A stretch of 64,000 nucleotides of DNA from JAEULH01 sp963805915 (GTDB lineage Bacteria; Pseudomonadota; Alphaproteobacteria; Rhodospirillales; Defluviicoccaceae): contig CAWDWD010000019.1 in assembly GCA_963805915.1 (NCBI GenBank), positions 154,532-218,531 of the forward strand, in the 5' to 3' direction. The number at the start of each line of letters is the position of its first letter. The first letter of the stretch is position 1. Under the pieces are notes generated by a model. That model searched no databases. It saw nothing but the letters and a program-made list of their open reading frames with translations, and had not been told where the DNA came from. Of this stretch, positions 44,588-54,029 are shown one piece after another. The position numbers and the translations under genes are program-made.

Positions 44588-47185
44588 CTAGCGGCTTTTC
44601 GCGTCCGCGCCGACCCGCAAAGCGGGAATGGCTGACACGCGTTTGCGCCCCGCACGCGTATTTTCGATACGCTCGATCAGCAGCATGACCGATGCCGACA
44701 AGAACGGCAAGCTTTGTACAGCGAGCGTTGCGGCAAAAATATTGATCTCCACCACCCGCTCCTTATTGACGATGACCAGGGTCAACGCCGACAGCGCCAA
44801 AAGAACGCCGAGGATCGTCTCCCATTTGGCCGGGTTTTCGGCGGCGGCCTTTTTCTTGGCGTTGCCGCCCTTGTCGGTCCGGGTGAACGGCAGGCGATCC
44901 TTGACAAGCCCGGTGAAGACCGCCTGCGCGACGGTGAACTGGAGGCTCATCGCGGCGATCGCGGCGCCGGGGATCTGCCGCGGCGGAATACCGACGCGCT
45001 TCCAGTACAACAGCACGCAGTGCAGCAGGCTGACGAAAAACGCGGTCATGATGGCGAGCGTAAACGCCGGTGGCGGGATGACCACGCCGATGAACAGCAC
45101 CGCCGGCATGAAGATCAGGTTCAGGATCGCGGCGCACACGCCGAGCGAGTCGGCGAGCCAGAACGACCAGCCGGTGACGAAGTGGAACTTCTGCGCCGGC
45201 GTCAGTGTCGGCGAACGCGGCATGACGTGACGCCAATGCTTGCGCATAATCTGGATGGCGCCGTAGGCCCAGCGGAAGCGCTGGGTCTTGAACGCCTTGA
45301 AGGTGTCGGGCAGCAAGCCCCGACCGTAGCGATTGTTGGTATAGAGCGCCTGATAGCCGTTCTCGTACAAGCGCAGGCCGAGCTCGGTGTCCTCGACGAT
45401 CGTGTCGGTGCCCCAGTTGCCGGCTTCGTTCAGCGCGCTCAGCCGAACCATGCACATGGTGCCGTGCTGGATGATCGCGTTGTCCTCGTTGCGCTGGATC
45501 ATGCCGATGTCGAAGAAGCCGGCGTATTCGCTGTTCATCAACGTCTTGAGCAGTGACTCCGCGCCGTCGCGGTGATCCTGCGGCGCCTGGACGAGGGCGA
45601 CCTTAGGATCGTCGAAATAGGGCACCAAGTCCCTCAGCCAGCCCGGCTGAACCATATAGTCGGCATCGATGACCGCGATGATCTCGGCATCCTCGGCGGT
45701 ATGATCGAGTGCTATGTTGAGGGCGCCGGCCTTGAAGCCCTCGCAGACGATGTTGAGGAACTTGAAGCGCGCGCCAAGCTCGGCGCAGCGCGCTTCCACG
45801 GGCGCCGCGTACTCGGCCTCGGGCGTATTGTTGACAATGATGATCGCCTCGAAGTTCGGATAGTCCAGCGCGGCAAGGCTATTAATGGTCTTGATCACCA
45901 TGTCGGCCGGCTCGCGGTAGGCCGGAACATGAATGGACACCTTCGGCGGATCGACCGGCAGCGGCTTGGGCTTGCTGACGTCGATCAGCCGTTTCGGTTT
46001 GCGGCCGAGCAGCACCTCGCCGATCTCGGTCACCTTGGCCAGCGTCATCAAGGTGATCGGGATGATGAGGATGATGCCCATTCCCCACATCAGCGACGTG
46101 CCGACATTCATGTAGTTGATGAACGGGTAGGCCACTGCGGAGGCCAGGCCGCCGGCGAGGCCGTTGGCCGCGAGCGCGAACAGCAACGCATGACCGGCGG
46201 TCGGGCGGCGCCGGCGCAGGCCGACGTAGGTCAGCCCGGCACCGACAACCAGCGCGAACGCCGCTTTCCAGATCAGGCTTTCGTGGACGGTGCCAAGAAG
46301 CTGGAACTTGATATTGCGGTTCGCATCGAAGATGCCCCAGTAGGCGCCGACGCTGCCTTCGTTCGTTTTCCACGGCTGATCGAACGCTTCGACGATGTTG
46401 TACTCGACGCCGCGCCGCTTCGCCTCGACGAGAAACTTGCGAATGAGGTTGGCCTGGCCGAGCGGAGTCGGCACCGCCTCGCGATTGTTGTAGCCCTGGC
46501 TCGGCCAGCCGAACTCGGCGATGACGATGCGCTTGCCGGGGTAAGCCGCGCGCAGCTCGTCGAGGCGCTCGAAGGTATAGTCGATCGCCTTGTCCTCGGG
46601 GACTCCTTCCCAGTACGGCAGGATGTGGACGGCGAGGAAGTCGACGGCGTTGACGAGTTCCGGGTACTTCAGCCAGATATACCAGATCTCGCCGGTCGAC
46701 ACCGGGACCCGCACCTGGCGTTTGACCTCGCGGATCAGCGAAACCATCTCCTCGACCGTGCGCTCGCCGCGCAGCATGACTTCGTTGCCGACCAGCAGCG
46801 AGCGCACGTTGCGGTGCTGCTTGGCGAGCGACACGATCGTTTCGGTCTCGAACTTGTCGCGCTCCTCGGTGTCGCCGACCCAGGCGCCGAGCATGACGTT
46901 GAGGCCCAGCCCGTCGGCGATTTCGGGCACGCGGTCGACGCCGTCGATGACGGAATACGTGCGCAGGCCGCTCGCGACCGAGCCAATGACGTCGAGGTCG
47001 CGCTCAAGTTGTTCCGGGGTGACCACCTTGCGGTCCTTCGGGCCCTCGCCGGGGGCGTAGGGGCTGTAGGACAGATAGTCGACGGCGCCCTTGACGTCGG
47101 GCGGCAGCAACGAGCGCTCCGAAAAATACCAGAACGCCGCCTGCAGACACGCCGCGACGACGATCGCGATGATGATGTTCTTCAT
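44588..47185 (-). CDS. GH17-GT2 fusion glycosyltransferase (cyclic beta-glucan synthase, NdvB/NdvC-like)
   Basis: 865 aa. After one N-terminal membrane helix, residues about 30-300 form a GH17-like domain (VDYLSYSPYAPGEGP, LLVGNEVMLRGE, RIVIAEFGWPSQGY with the catalytic Glu residues). Helices at about 310-385 lead to a GT2 domain: VSIHVPAYREPADMVIKTIN, AVIDADYMVQPGW, TIVEDTELGLRLYENGY and the QRFRWAYGAIQIM product-binding motif. Four more membrane segments close the protein. This architecture matches rhizobial beta-1,3/1,6-glucan synthases, in which the GH17 part acts as a transglycosylase. The likely product is a periplasmic beta-glucan for osmoadaptation. Confidence 0.88.
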   Translation of the reverse strand: MKNIIIAIVVAACLQAAFWYFSERSLLPPDVKGAVDYLSYSPYAPGEGPKDRKVVTPEQLERDLDVIGSVASGLRTYSVIDGVDRVPEIADGLGLNVMLGAWVGDTEERDKFETETIVSLAKQHRNVRSLLVGNEVMLRGERTVEEMVSLIREVKRQVRVPVSTGEIWYIWLKYPELVNAVDFLAVHILPYWEGVPEDKAIDYTFERLDELRAAYPGKRIVIAEFGWPSQGYNNREAVPTPLGQANLIRKFLVEAKRRGVEYNIVEAFDQPWKTNEGSVGAYWGIFDANRNIKFQLLGTVHESLIWKAAFALVVGAGLTYVGLRRRRPTAGHALLFALAANGLAGGLASAVAYPFINYMNVGTSLMWGMGIILIIPITLMTLAKVTEIGEVLLGRKPKRLIDVSKPKPLPVDPPKVSIHVPAYREPADMVIKTINSLAALDYPNFEAIIIVNNTPEAEYAAPVEARCAELGARFKFLNIVCEGFKAGALNIALDHTAEDAEIIAVIDADYMVQPGWLRDLVPYFDDPKVALVQAPQDHRDGAESLLKTLMNSEYAGFFDIGMIQRNEDNAIIQHGTMCMVRLSALNEAGNWGTDTIVEDTELGLRLYENGYQALYTNNRYGRGLLPDTFKAFKTQRFRWAYGAIQIMRKHWRHVMPRSPTLTPAQKFHFVTGWSFWLADSLGVCAAILNLIFMPAVLFIGVVIPPPAFTLAIMTAFFVSLLHCVLLYWKRVGIPPRQIPGAAIAAMSLQFTVAQAVFTGLVKDRLPFTRTDKGGNAKKKAAAENPAKWETILGVLLALSALTLVIVNKERVVEINIFAATLAVQSLPFLSASVMLLIERIENTRAGRKRVSAIPALRVGADAKSR

Positions 47186-47412
47186 GCGCCAACCTGATCC
47201 TTAGCCAACCTGATCCCAGGGGCTCGTGTCCCGCGGCGAGGCGTCAACCGCCGGATGGACGCGGGCACTATGACGTGAAGACACCGCCGCGACCGAGCAA
47301 ACGTCATTTTGCCACACGCGAAAGCAGTAGTGGCCGCCGCCGAGCTCTTAATTACCTTGCGGGCTTCGCGGGCGGAACTCGGCGAGACCGGGCGAGGCCT
47401 GAGCAAGCAATT

Positions 47413-47955
47413 TTACATCCCGCTCGGCGGCGCTCCGCCTTCAGCGGGTTTGCCGCTCTCGCTATCCTTCCCGCCGCCGGGTTCCTCGGCGGGCGGAGTG
47501 GCCGGAAACTCGGCATCGGTATTATCCCAGCAGATATCGATCCTGTCGGCCAACGCCTCGTTTTCCGACGGGTCCTTGTTTGTCACGACACAGGCGAAGG
47601 CTTTGGCGATGTGCTCCTGCGGGCAGCCGAACTGACTGTAGAACGGCATGAAGTCATTGGCCGCCATGGCGTCGTCGCGCGCGAGCAGGCTGACGACGCG
47701 CTTGCCGACCCAGACGCACTCTTCCTTGTACGCCGGACCGCGCGCGCTTTGTCCCGGCGCCGGCGGCGAGGGCTTGCGCCGTGGCAACGGCCGCGTCTGG
47801 CCATTGTCGCGGTCGCGCTTGGGCGCCCGCGCATCGGTCGACTGGCCGTATTCCGAAGCGGCCACCGGATCCGAGGCCGATGCCGCGCGAGCCTGGATCG
47901 GCGAGAGGATGATGCCGAGCACGGCTCCGGCAAACGCAATGGTTCGGATCTTCAT
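47413..47955 (-). CDS. Exported hypothetical protein with four cysteines
   Basis: 180 aa from ATG 47955 (MKIRTIAFAGAVLGIILSPI), a clear signal peptide ending near AASA. A basic, proline-rich linker (residues 40-70) precedes a compact region with Cys in ECVWVG, GCPQE, FACVV and ICWDN, probably two disulfides. The C-terminus is low-complexity Pro/Gly/Glu. It is located in the periplasm. I do not recognise a family. It lies divergently from the DAHP synthase gene across a repeat-bearing spacer. Confidence 0.65.
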   Translation of the reverse strand: MKIRTIAFAGAVLGIILSPIQARAASASDPVAASEYGQSTDARAPKRDRDNGQTRPLPRRKPSPPAPGQSARGPAYKEECVWVGKRVVSLLARDDAMAANDFMPFYSQFGCPQEHIAKAFACVVTNKDPSENEALADRIDICWDNTDAEFPATPPAEEPGGGKDSESGKPAEGGAPPSGM

Positions 47956-48055
47956 GACCAACTTCTCTATCCGAGACGGTTCACTCAGGGAGTGACCGAA
48001 AAGCGATGTAGGCGGGCTTGAGCAGCGCGCAACGTGAACAACCAACCATACCGAC

Positions 48056-48131
48056 ACCAGCATCGGGTTTGCTGAAACCAGCATTGCGTCTGCTGAAACC
48101 AGCATCTCGAACCAGCATCGCGTCTGCTGAA
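48056..48131. repeat. Four tandem ~21-bp repeats (ACCAGCAT...CTGAA)
   Basis: Units at 48056-48076, 48077-48097, 48098-48110 (shortened to 13 bp) and 48111-48131 share ACCAGCATYGCGTCTGCTGAA with small changes. They lie in the 331-bp gap (47956-48286) between the divergent periplasmic protein and the DAHP synthase. They may be binding sites for a regulator or a simple tandem duplication. Nothing else is recognised in the gap. Confidence 0.75.
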
Positions 48132-48286
48132 CGCTCTTTAACGTATATGCCGCGTGATTTCAATCGCGCGGGCCGGGTATGGCCCGGGTATTGTAGGCGA
48201 CGCGAAGACGGCGCGGTCGTTGGTTGAAAAAGATTGCCCGGCGGCGTATAGGGTCGGATCAATCCTTTTAAAGATGCGAGTCTGCG

Positions 48287-49681
48287 ATGCGGAGCCAATG
48301 GAGCCCGTCGAGTTGGCGGGACAGGCCGATTATTCAGGTGCCGGATTATCCGGATGACGAGGCGCTTGCGTCCGTCGAGCGCGAGCTCCGGCGCTACCCG
48401 CCGCTGGTGTTCGCCGGCGAGGCGCGGCGGCTGCAAAAGGCGTTGGCCAAGGTCTGCGACGGCGAGAGTTTCCTGCTCCAGGGTGGCGATTGCGCCGAGA
48501 GCTTCGAAGAGTTCCACCCGAACAACATCCGCGACGCCTTCCGGGTCATGCTGCAAATGGCGGTCGTTCTGACCTATGGCGCGGCGGTGCCGATCGTCAA
48601 GGTCGGCCGGGTCGCCGGCCAGTTCGCCAAACCGCGCAGCGCCGACACCGAGACCATCGACGGCGTGACCCTGCCAAGCTATCGCGGCGACATGATCAAC
48701 GCCATGGAGTTTACCCCCGAAGCGCGCACGCCCGATCCCCGGCGGCTGATCCAGGCCTACAACCAGTCGGCCGCGACCCTGAACCTGCTGCGCGCGTTTT
48801 CGCAAGGCGGCTACGCCGATCTTCACCAGGTCCATCTGTGGAACCTCGGCTTCGTCGCCGACAGCCCGCAGGGCGACCGCTACCGCGATCTCGCCGAGCG
48901 GCTGAACGAGAGCCTCAAGTTCATGGCCGCGTGCGGGCTGACCTCGGAGAGTACGCCGCAAATCCGCGAGACCGACTTCTTCACTTCGCACGAGGCGTTG
49001 ATGCTGGTCTACGAGGAGGCCATGGCCCGCGTCGACTCGACCACCGGCGACTGGTACGACACCTCGGCGCACCTGTTGTGGATCGGCGAGCGGACCCGCC
49101 AGCTGGACGGCGCCCACGTCGAATTCCTCAGCGGCGTTCGTAATCCGCTGGCGGTCAAGATCGGACCCACCGCGACCAGTGACGAGCTGCTCGCGCTGAT
49201 CGACTGCCTCAACCCGGTCAACGAGCCGGGGCGGATGACGCTGATCGTCAGGATGGGACCGGACAAGGTCAAGCAGGCGCTGCCGGGCCTCATCCGCGCG
49301 GTCGAGCAGGAGGGCCAGAAGGTTGTCTGGGTTTCCGATCCGATGCACGCCAACACGGTGCAGAGCACGTCGGGCTTCAAGACCCGCCATTTCAATCGCA
49401 TTCTCGAGGAGGTTAAAAGCTTCTTCGAAGTCCACCGCGGCGAGGGCACCTACGCCGGCGGCGTGCATTTCGAGATGACCGGCCAGGACGTTACCGAATG
49501 CGTCGGCGGCGCGCAGGCGATTACCGAGGCGAACCTGGGCGTCCGCTACAACACCCATTGCGATCCGCGATTGAACGCCAGTCAGGCCCTGGAGCTGGCC
49601 TTTCTGCTTGCCGAAATGCTCAAGGAGGGCCGCGATCGTGACAGCGAGACGGACCGCCGGCGCGCCGTTGCCGCGTCCTGA
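48287..49681 (+). CDS. 3-deoxy-7-phosphoheptulonate synthase, class II
   Basis: 464 aa (MRSQWSPSSWRDRPIIQVPD). It condenses PEP and erythrose-4-phosphate, the first step of the shikimate pathway. Class II features are FLLQGGDCAESFEEFHPNNI, GQFAKPRSADTE, RGDMINAMEFTPEAR, FTSHEALMLVYEEAMAR, VKIGPTATSDELL, VSDPMHANTVQS and HFEMTGQDVTECVGGAQAI, which include the metal ligands Cys, His, Glu and Asp. The length matches plant/actinobacterial-type enzymes. Its end overlaps the probable start of pncB. Confidence 0.95.
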   Translation: MRSQWSPSSWRDRPIIQVPDYPDDEALASVERELRRYPPLVFAGEARRLQKALAKVCDGESFLLQGGDCAESFEEFHPNNIRDAFRVMLQMAVVLTYGAAVPIVKVGRVAGQFAKPRSADTETIDGVTLPSYRGDMINAMEFTPEARTPDPRRLIQAYNQSAATLNLLRAFSQGGYADLHQVHLWNLGFVADSPQGDRYRDLAERLNESLKFMAACGLTSESTPQIRETDFFTSHEALMLVYEEAMARVDSTTGDWYDTSAHLLWIGERTRQLDGAHVEFLSGVRNPLAVKIGPTATSDELLALIDCLNPVNEPGRMTLIVRMGPDKVKQALPGLIRAVEQEGQKVVWVSDPMHANTVQSTSGFKTRHFNRILEEVKSFFEVHRGEGTYAGGVHFEMTGQDVTECVGGAQAITEANLGVRYNTHCDPRLNASQALELAFLLAEMLKEGRDRDSETDRRRAVAAS

Positions 49682-50891
49682 GGCGAGCAAGGTGAGCACC
49701 CCGCCGCCCGCCGCCGCGGAGACGAAGGTGGAGGTGGAGGCGGAGGCCCTGCGGCCGGCACCCAAGGACATCGAGCGGTGGACCGATCGCTACTTCGTGC
49801 GGACCAAGCAAGCGGTCGGCAAGTTCGGCGACAAAACCGTCACCTACGCGGTGTTCATGCGTCGGCCGGTCATTTTCACCCCCCGGCTGATGGTCCGCTG
49901 GCTGGACGAGGTGGCCGCCGCGCGCGGCGTCGGGTTCCGGATCGAGCCGAACTACGCCGAGGGTGACTGGGTCGGCGCCGGCGAGCCGCTGCTCTACATC
50001 ACGGGCTCGCTCTATCACCTCATCGATCTCGAAACGCTGTATCTGCAAAAGCTCGGAGCGGCGTGCGTCGCCGCCTACAACGCCTTTACCATGTGTTCGG
50101 ACCTGCCCAAGGTTGCGTTCCTCGCCATGGATGCGCGCCATTGCGCCGGCACCGAGATGGCCGAGCTGATGGCTTACGCCGCCGCCGTCGGTTCCGACGC
50201 GGCCAAGCGCGAACGCGGCGCGCGGGGCTTCATCGGTAATGCCAACGACGCGACCGCCCACTACTTCGGCCAGAAGCGCGGCCTGGGGACGATGCCGCAT
50301 GCGCTGATCGGCTACGCCGGCTCGACGGTGCGCGCGGTCGAGATGTTCGTCGAAACCTTTCCCGGCGAGGATGTGATCGCCTTGGTCGATTACTTCGGCC
50401 GGGAGCTGACCGATACGCTCGCGGTCTGCCGGCGCTTTCCCGAGATGGCGGCATCCGGCCGCATCGGCATTCGGCTCGACACCCACGGCGGACGCTTCGT
50501 CGAGGGGGTCGACCCGCAGGCCTCCTATGCCGTGCTCGAGCGCCATGCGCCGAACGCCGTGCGGCGCTATCGCAACGATACCGAACTGCGCTATCTGACC
50601 GGGACCGGCGTCTCGGCGGCGGCCATTTTCCACATGCGCGAGCAACTCGATGCCGCCGGCTTCGCCAAGGTTAGGATCGTCGCGTCATCGGGCTTCAACG
50701 TCGACAAGTGCCGGGTCATGGCCGATGTTGGCGCGCCGCTGGACGCCATCGGCACCGGCTCGTTTTTGCCCGACAGCTGGAAAGAGACCTACGCCACCGC
50801 CGATATCGTCGATTACGACGGCGTCGCCTCGGTCAAGGTCGGCCGCGAGTTCCTGCTCAAGCGCAGACCTTCCTTGCGAGCGAAGACGTAA
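49638..50891 (+). CDS. pncB: Nicotinate phosphoribosyltransferase
   Basis: About 417 aa from GTG 49638, which has a perfect AAGGAGG 9 nt upstream and overlaps the DAHP synthase end by 44 bp. An alternative GTG at 49692 would give 399 aa. It converts nicotinate and PRPP to nicotinate mononucleotide in NAD salvage. It contains DRYFVRTKQAVGKFGDKTVT, SLYHLIDLETLYLQKLG, DARHCAGTEMAELMAYAAAV, GFIGNANDATAHYFG and IRLDTHGGRFVEGVDP, with the phosphoribosyl-binding IVASSGFNVDKC and AIGTGSFLP. The next gene, nadE, continues the same pathway 102 bp on. Confidence 0.92.
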   Translation: MTARRTAGAPLPRPEASKVSTPPPAAAETKVEVEAEALRPAPKDIERWTDRYFVRTKQAVGKFGDKTVTYAVFMRRPVIFTPRLMVRWLDEVAAARGVGFRIEPNYAEGDWVGAGEPLLYITGSLYHLIDLETLYLQKLGAACVAAYNAFTMCSDLPKVAFLAMDARHCAGTEMAELMAYAAAVGSDAAKRERGARGFIGNANDATAHYFGQKRGLGTMPHALIGYAGSTVRAVEMFVETFPGEDVIALVDYFGRELTDTLAVCRRFPEMAASGRIGIRLDTHGGRFVEGVDPQASYAVLERHAPNAVRRYRNDTELRYLTGTGVSAAAIFHMREQLDAAGFAKVRIVASSGFNVDKCRVMADVGAPLDAIGTGSFLPDSWKETYATADIVDYDGVASVKVGREFLLKRRPSLRAKT

Positions 50892-50993
50892 CGCTACCAT
50901 GGCCCGGCACCTACAGCCCGGCACCGGCGGGCACGGCCGGTCGGCGCATCGCGCCGTCGTTTCGCATCTGGTCGTTGATCGCATCTGGATGAG

Positions 50994-52652
50994 ATGACCG
51001 AGCAGCTCTCGCTTGCCCTGGCTCAGGTGAATCCGACGGTAGGCGATGTCGACGGCAACGTCGAGGTCGTCCGGGCCGCGCGCGCGCAAAGCCGGGGCGC
51101 CGATCTCGTCATCGCCGGGGAATTGGCGCTGGCCGGCTATCCGCCCGAGGATCTGGTCCTCGCGCGGGCTTTCCAGGACCGCATCGAACACGCGGTCGCC
51201 TCGCTCGCGCGCGAGACCGCCGACGGCGGTCCGGCGCTTCTTGTCGGTACGCCGTGGCGCGGGGACGGCGCGTTGTTCAACGCCGCGGTGCTGCTCGAAG
51301 ACGGCCACGTCGCCGAGGTTCGCTGCAAGCATAATCTGCCAAACTACGGCGTCTTCGACGAAAAGCGGGTGTTCGCCGCCGGCCCGCTGCCGCGGCCAAT
51401 GCCCTTTCGAAGGCTTAGCCTGGGCGTGATGATCTGCGAGGACATGTGGACCCCGCCGGTCAGCCGGCATCTGGCGCAACAAGGCTCGGACATCCTCGTG
51501 GTCCTCAACGGCTCGCCGTTCGAGACCGACAAGGCCGATGTCCGCTACGAACTCGCGTCCCAACGGGTCGCCGACGCCGGCGTGCCGCTGATCTACGTCA
51601 ACCTGGTCGGCGGCCAGGACGAACTGGTCTTCGACGGCGCGTCCTTCGTCGTCGAGCCGGGCCGCGGCCTCGCCGTCCGCGCGCCGTCGTGGCGGGAGGG
51701 CGTCACGCCGACGTGCTGGACGTCCGCGCGCGGGCAAGGCTGGAGCTGTGAACACCATCCGGTCGCGCCCGAGCCCGGCGAGGTCGAGGCGATCTATCTG
51801 GCGATGACCATCGGCTTGCGCGACTACGTCGGCAAGAACCGCTTTCCCGGCGTCGTCATCGGCCTGTCCGGCGGGATCGACAGCGCGCTCAGCGCGGCGG
51901 TCGCGGTCGATGCCCTTGGTGCCGAGCGGGTGCGCTGCGTCATGATGCCCTCGCCTTATACCTCCGCCGACAGTATCGAGGACGCCGCCGCTGCGGCGCG
52001 CTTGCTCGGCACCCGGCTCGAGACGATCGATATCGAGCCGGCGATGCGGGCCTTCGCCGGGATGCTGGCCCGCGTCTTCACCGGCCTTCCCGCCGATATC
52101 ACCGAGGAAAACATCCAGGCGCGCAGCCGCGGTCTAGTGCTGATGGCGTTGAGCAACAAGCTCGGCCACATGGTCTTGACCACCGGCAACAAGTCGGAAA
52201 TGTCGGTGGGTTATTCGACGCTCTATGGCGACATGTGCGGCGGATTTTCGGTGTTGAAGGACATCTACAAGACAACCGTCTTCGCCCTGTCGGCTTGGCG
52301 CAACCAGCACCTTCCGGACGGCGCGCTCGGACCGGCCGGAAGGGTGATGCCAGAGCGGATCCTGACCAAGGCGCCGACGGCCGAACTGAAGGCCGGCCAG
52401 ACCGATCAGGATTCGCTGCCGCCGTACGACCTGCTCGACGCGATCCTGATCGCCTTGATCGAGGACGAGGCCTCGGCCGAGGAGCTTGTCGCGCGCGGTC
52501 ACGACGCTTCGCTGGTGCGCCGGGTCTGGCGGATGATCGACCGCGCCGAATACAAGCGCCGTCAGGCCCCGCCCGGCGTCAAGATCAGCCGCCGCGCCTT
52601 CGGTCGCGACCGCCGCTATCCCATCACCAACGGCTTCACGCGACTGGTATGA
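50994..52652 (+). CDS. nadE: Glutamine-dependent NAD synthetase
   Basis: 552 aa. The N-terminal nitrilase-type glutaminase has the Glu in AGELALAGYPPEDLVL, Lys in KHNLPNYGVFDEKRVF and Cys in GVMICEDMWTPPV. The C-terminal ammonia-dependent synthetase has the PP-loop VIGLSGGIDSALSAAVAVD near residue 290, TEENIQARSRGLVLMALSNK and TTGNKSEMSVGYSTLYGDM. It amidates nicotinate adenine dinucleotide to NAD. Its stop overlaps the gltX start by ATGA. Confidence 0.96.
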   Translation: MTEQLSLALAQVNPTVGDVDGNVEVVRAARAQSRGADLVIAGELALAGYPPEDLVLARAFQDRIEHAVASLARETADGGPALLVGTPWRGDGALFNAAVLLEDGHVAEVRCKHNLPNYGVFDEKRVFAAGPLPRPMPFRRLSLGVMICEDMWTPPVSRHLAQQGSDILVVLNGSPFETDKADVRYELASQRVADAGVPLIYVNLVGGQDELVFDGASFVVEPGRGLAVRAPSWREGVTPTCWTSARGQGWSCEHHPVAPEPGEVEAIYLAMTIGLRDYVGKNRFPGVVIGLSGGIDSALSAAVAVDALGAERVRCVMMPSPYTSADSIEDAAAAARLLGTRLETIDIEPAMRAFAGMLARVFTGLPADITEENIQARSRGLVLMALSNKLGHMVLTTGNKSEMSVGYSTLYGDMCGGFSVLKDIYKTTVFALSAWRNQHLPDGALGPAGRVMPERILTKAPTAELKAGQTDQDSLPPYDLLDAILIALIEDEASAEELVARGHDASLVRRVWRMIDRAEYKRRQAPPGVKISRRAFGRDRRYPITNGFTRLV

Positions 52653-53989
52653 CGCTCTCGGTACGCTTCGCCCCCAGCCCGACGGGCCTGCTCCACGTCG
52701 GCAACGCCCGCATGGCGCTGATCAACTGGCTGTTCGCGCAAGCCAACGCAGGCGAGATGATCCTGCGCCTCGACGACACCGACCGGGAGCGATCGGAAGA
52801 GCGCTTTGCTGAAGGAATCGAAACGGATCTCGAGTGGTTGGGGCTCGGCTGGAGCATTCTCGTCCGCCAGTCGGAGCGGCTGGAGCTCTACCAAAAGGCG
52901 TTCAACACGCTGAGGGAATTGGGACGGATTTATCCCTGCTACGAGACGCCCGACGAACTCGAATACAAGCGCCGCCGCCAGCGCGCCCGCGGCAGGCCGC
53001 CGATCTACGACCGCGCCGCGCTAGAACTTTCCGAAGGCCATAAACGGATGCTCGACGCCGAGGGCCGCCGGCCGCACTGGCGCTTCCTGCTGCTCCACGC
53101 GGACATCGGCTGGGACGACATGGTTCGCGGGCCGGTCCAGTTTCGCGGCGATAACCTGAGCGACCCGGTTCTGGTCCGCGCCGACGGCACCTTCCTGTAC
53201 ATGCTGCCGTCGACGGTCGATGACATCGATCTCGCCTTGAGCCACGTCATCCGAGGCGAGGACCATGTCGTCAACACCGCCATCCAGATGCAATTGTTCG
53301 AGGCGCTAGGCGCCGCGCCGCCGGTGTTCGCGCACCTGCCGCTGCTCGCCGACGCCAGCGGCAAGGGACTGTCGAAACGGCTCGGCTCGCTGAGCGTCGC
53401 CTCGCTGCGCGAGGACGGGATCGAGCCGATGACCCTCAACACATACCTGGCGATGCTCGGAACCGGCGAGGCGCCAAACGCCGAAGCGACGCTCGAGACC
53501 CTGGCCGAGGACTTCGAACTGCCGCGCTTTGGCCGAGCCACGCCCAAGTTCGACCTTGAGCAGCTCAGGCGCTTCAACGAGCGGGTCTTGCAGCACAAGC
53601 CCTACGACGCCGTCGCCAAACGCTTGCGAGGCATGGGGATGGAGCGCGCCGACGCCGACTTCTGGGAAGCGATCCGGCCGAACGTGACGTGCTTGAGCGA
53701 GGCTAAGCGGTGGTATCAGGTCTGTTTCGGGACAATCGAGCCCATCGTCGCCGAGGCCGATTTTGTCACCCGCGCCGCGGCCATGCTTCCGCCCGAACCA
53801 TGGGACAAGGAAACCTGGGGGCGGTGGACGCGCGCGCTCAAGGAAGAAACCGGCCGCGGCGGCCGCGCCCTTTTCCACCCGCTGCGCCTCGCCTTGACCG
53901 GCGCCGAGCATGGTCCCGAACTGAAATCGCTGTTGCCGATGATCGGCCGGGCGACCGCCGAACGACGTCTGCGCGGCGAGACGGCCTGA
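52649..53989 (+). CDS. gltX: Glutamyl-tRNA synthetase, GLSKR-type second copy class
   Basis: 446 aa beginning MTLSVRFAPSPTGLLHVGNA. The HIGH-type motif is LHVGNAR and the KMSKS equivalent is GKGLSKRLGS near residue 240. It charges tRNA-Glu, and in bacteria without GlnRS one of two copies can be specialised for tRNA-Gln. Alphaproteobacteria often carry two gltX genes, and the GLSKR form is one of them; which tRNA it prefers is not shown. It is translationally coupled to nadE. Confidence 0.93.
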   Translation: MTLSVRFAPSPTGLLHVGNARMALINWLFAQANAGEMILRLDDTDRERSEERFAEGIETDLEWLGLGWSILVRQSERLELYQKAFNTLRELGRIYPCYETPDELEYKRRRQRARGRPPIYDRAALELSEGHKRMLDAEGRRPHWRFLLLHADIGWDDMVRGPVQFRGDNLSDPVLVRADGTFLYMLPSTVDDIDLALSHVIRGEDHVVNTAIQMQLFEALGAAPPVFAHLPLLADASGKGLSKRLGSLSVASLREDGIEPMTLNTYLAMLGTGEAPNAEATLETLAEDFELPRFGRATPKFDLEQLRRFNERVLQHKPYDAVAKRLRGMGMERADADFWEAIRPNVTCLSEAKRWYQVCFGTIEPIVAEADFVTRAAAMLPPEPWDKETWGRWTRALKEETGRGGRALFHPLRLALTGAEHGPELKSLLPMIGRATAERRLRGETA

Positions 53990-54029
53990 GCTGCCTGAGC
54001 AGACTGGCGCGCGCATGCGCCGCCGGCTC

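Noticed and set aside
52235..52650. Long extension of gltX upstream within nadE
   Set aside because: nadE is intact through this region and the ATGA overlap fixes the gltX start at 52649.
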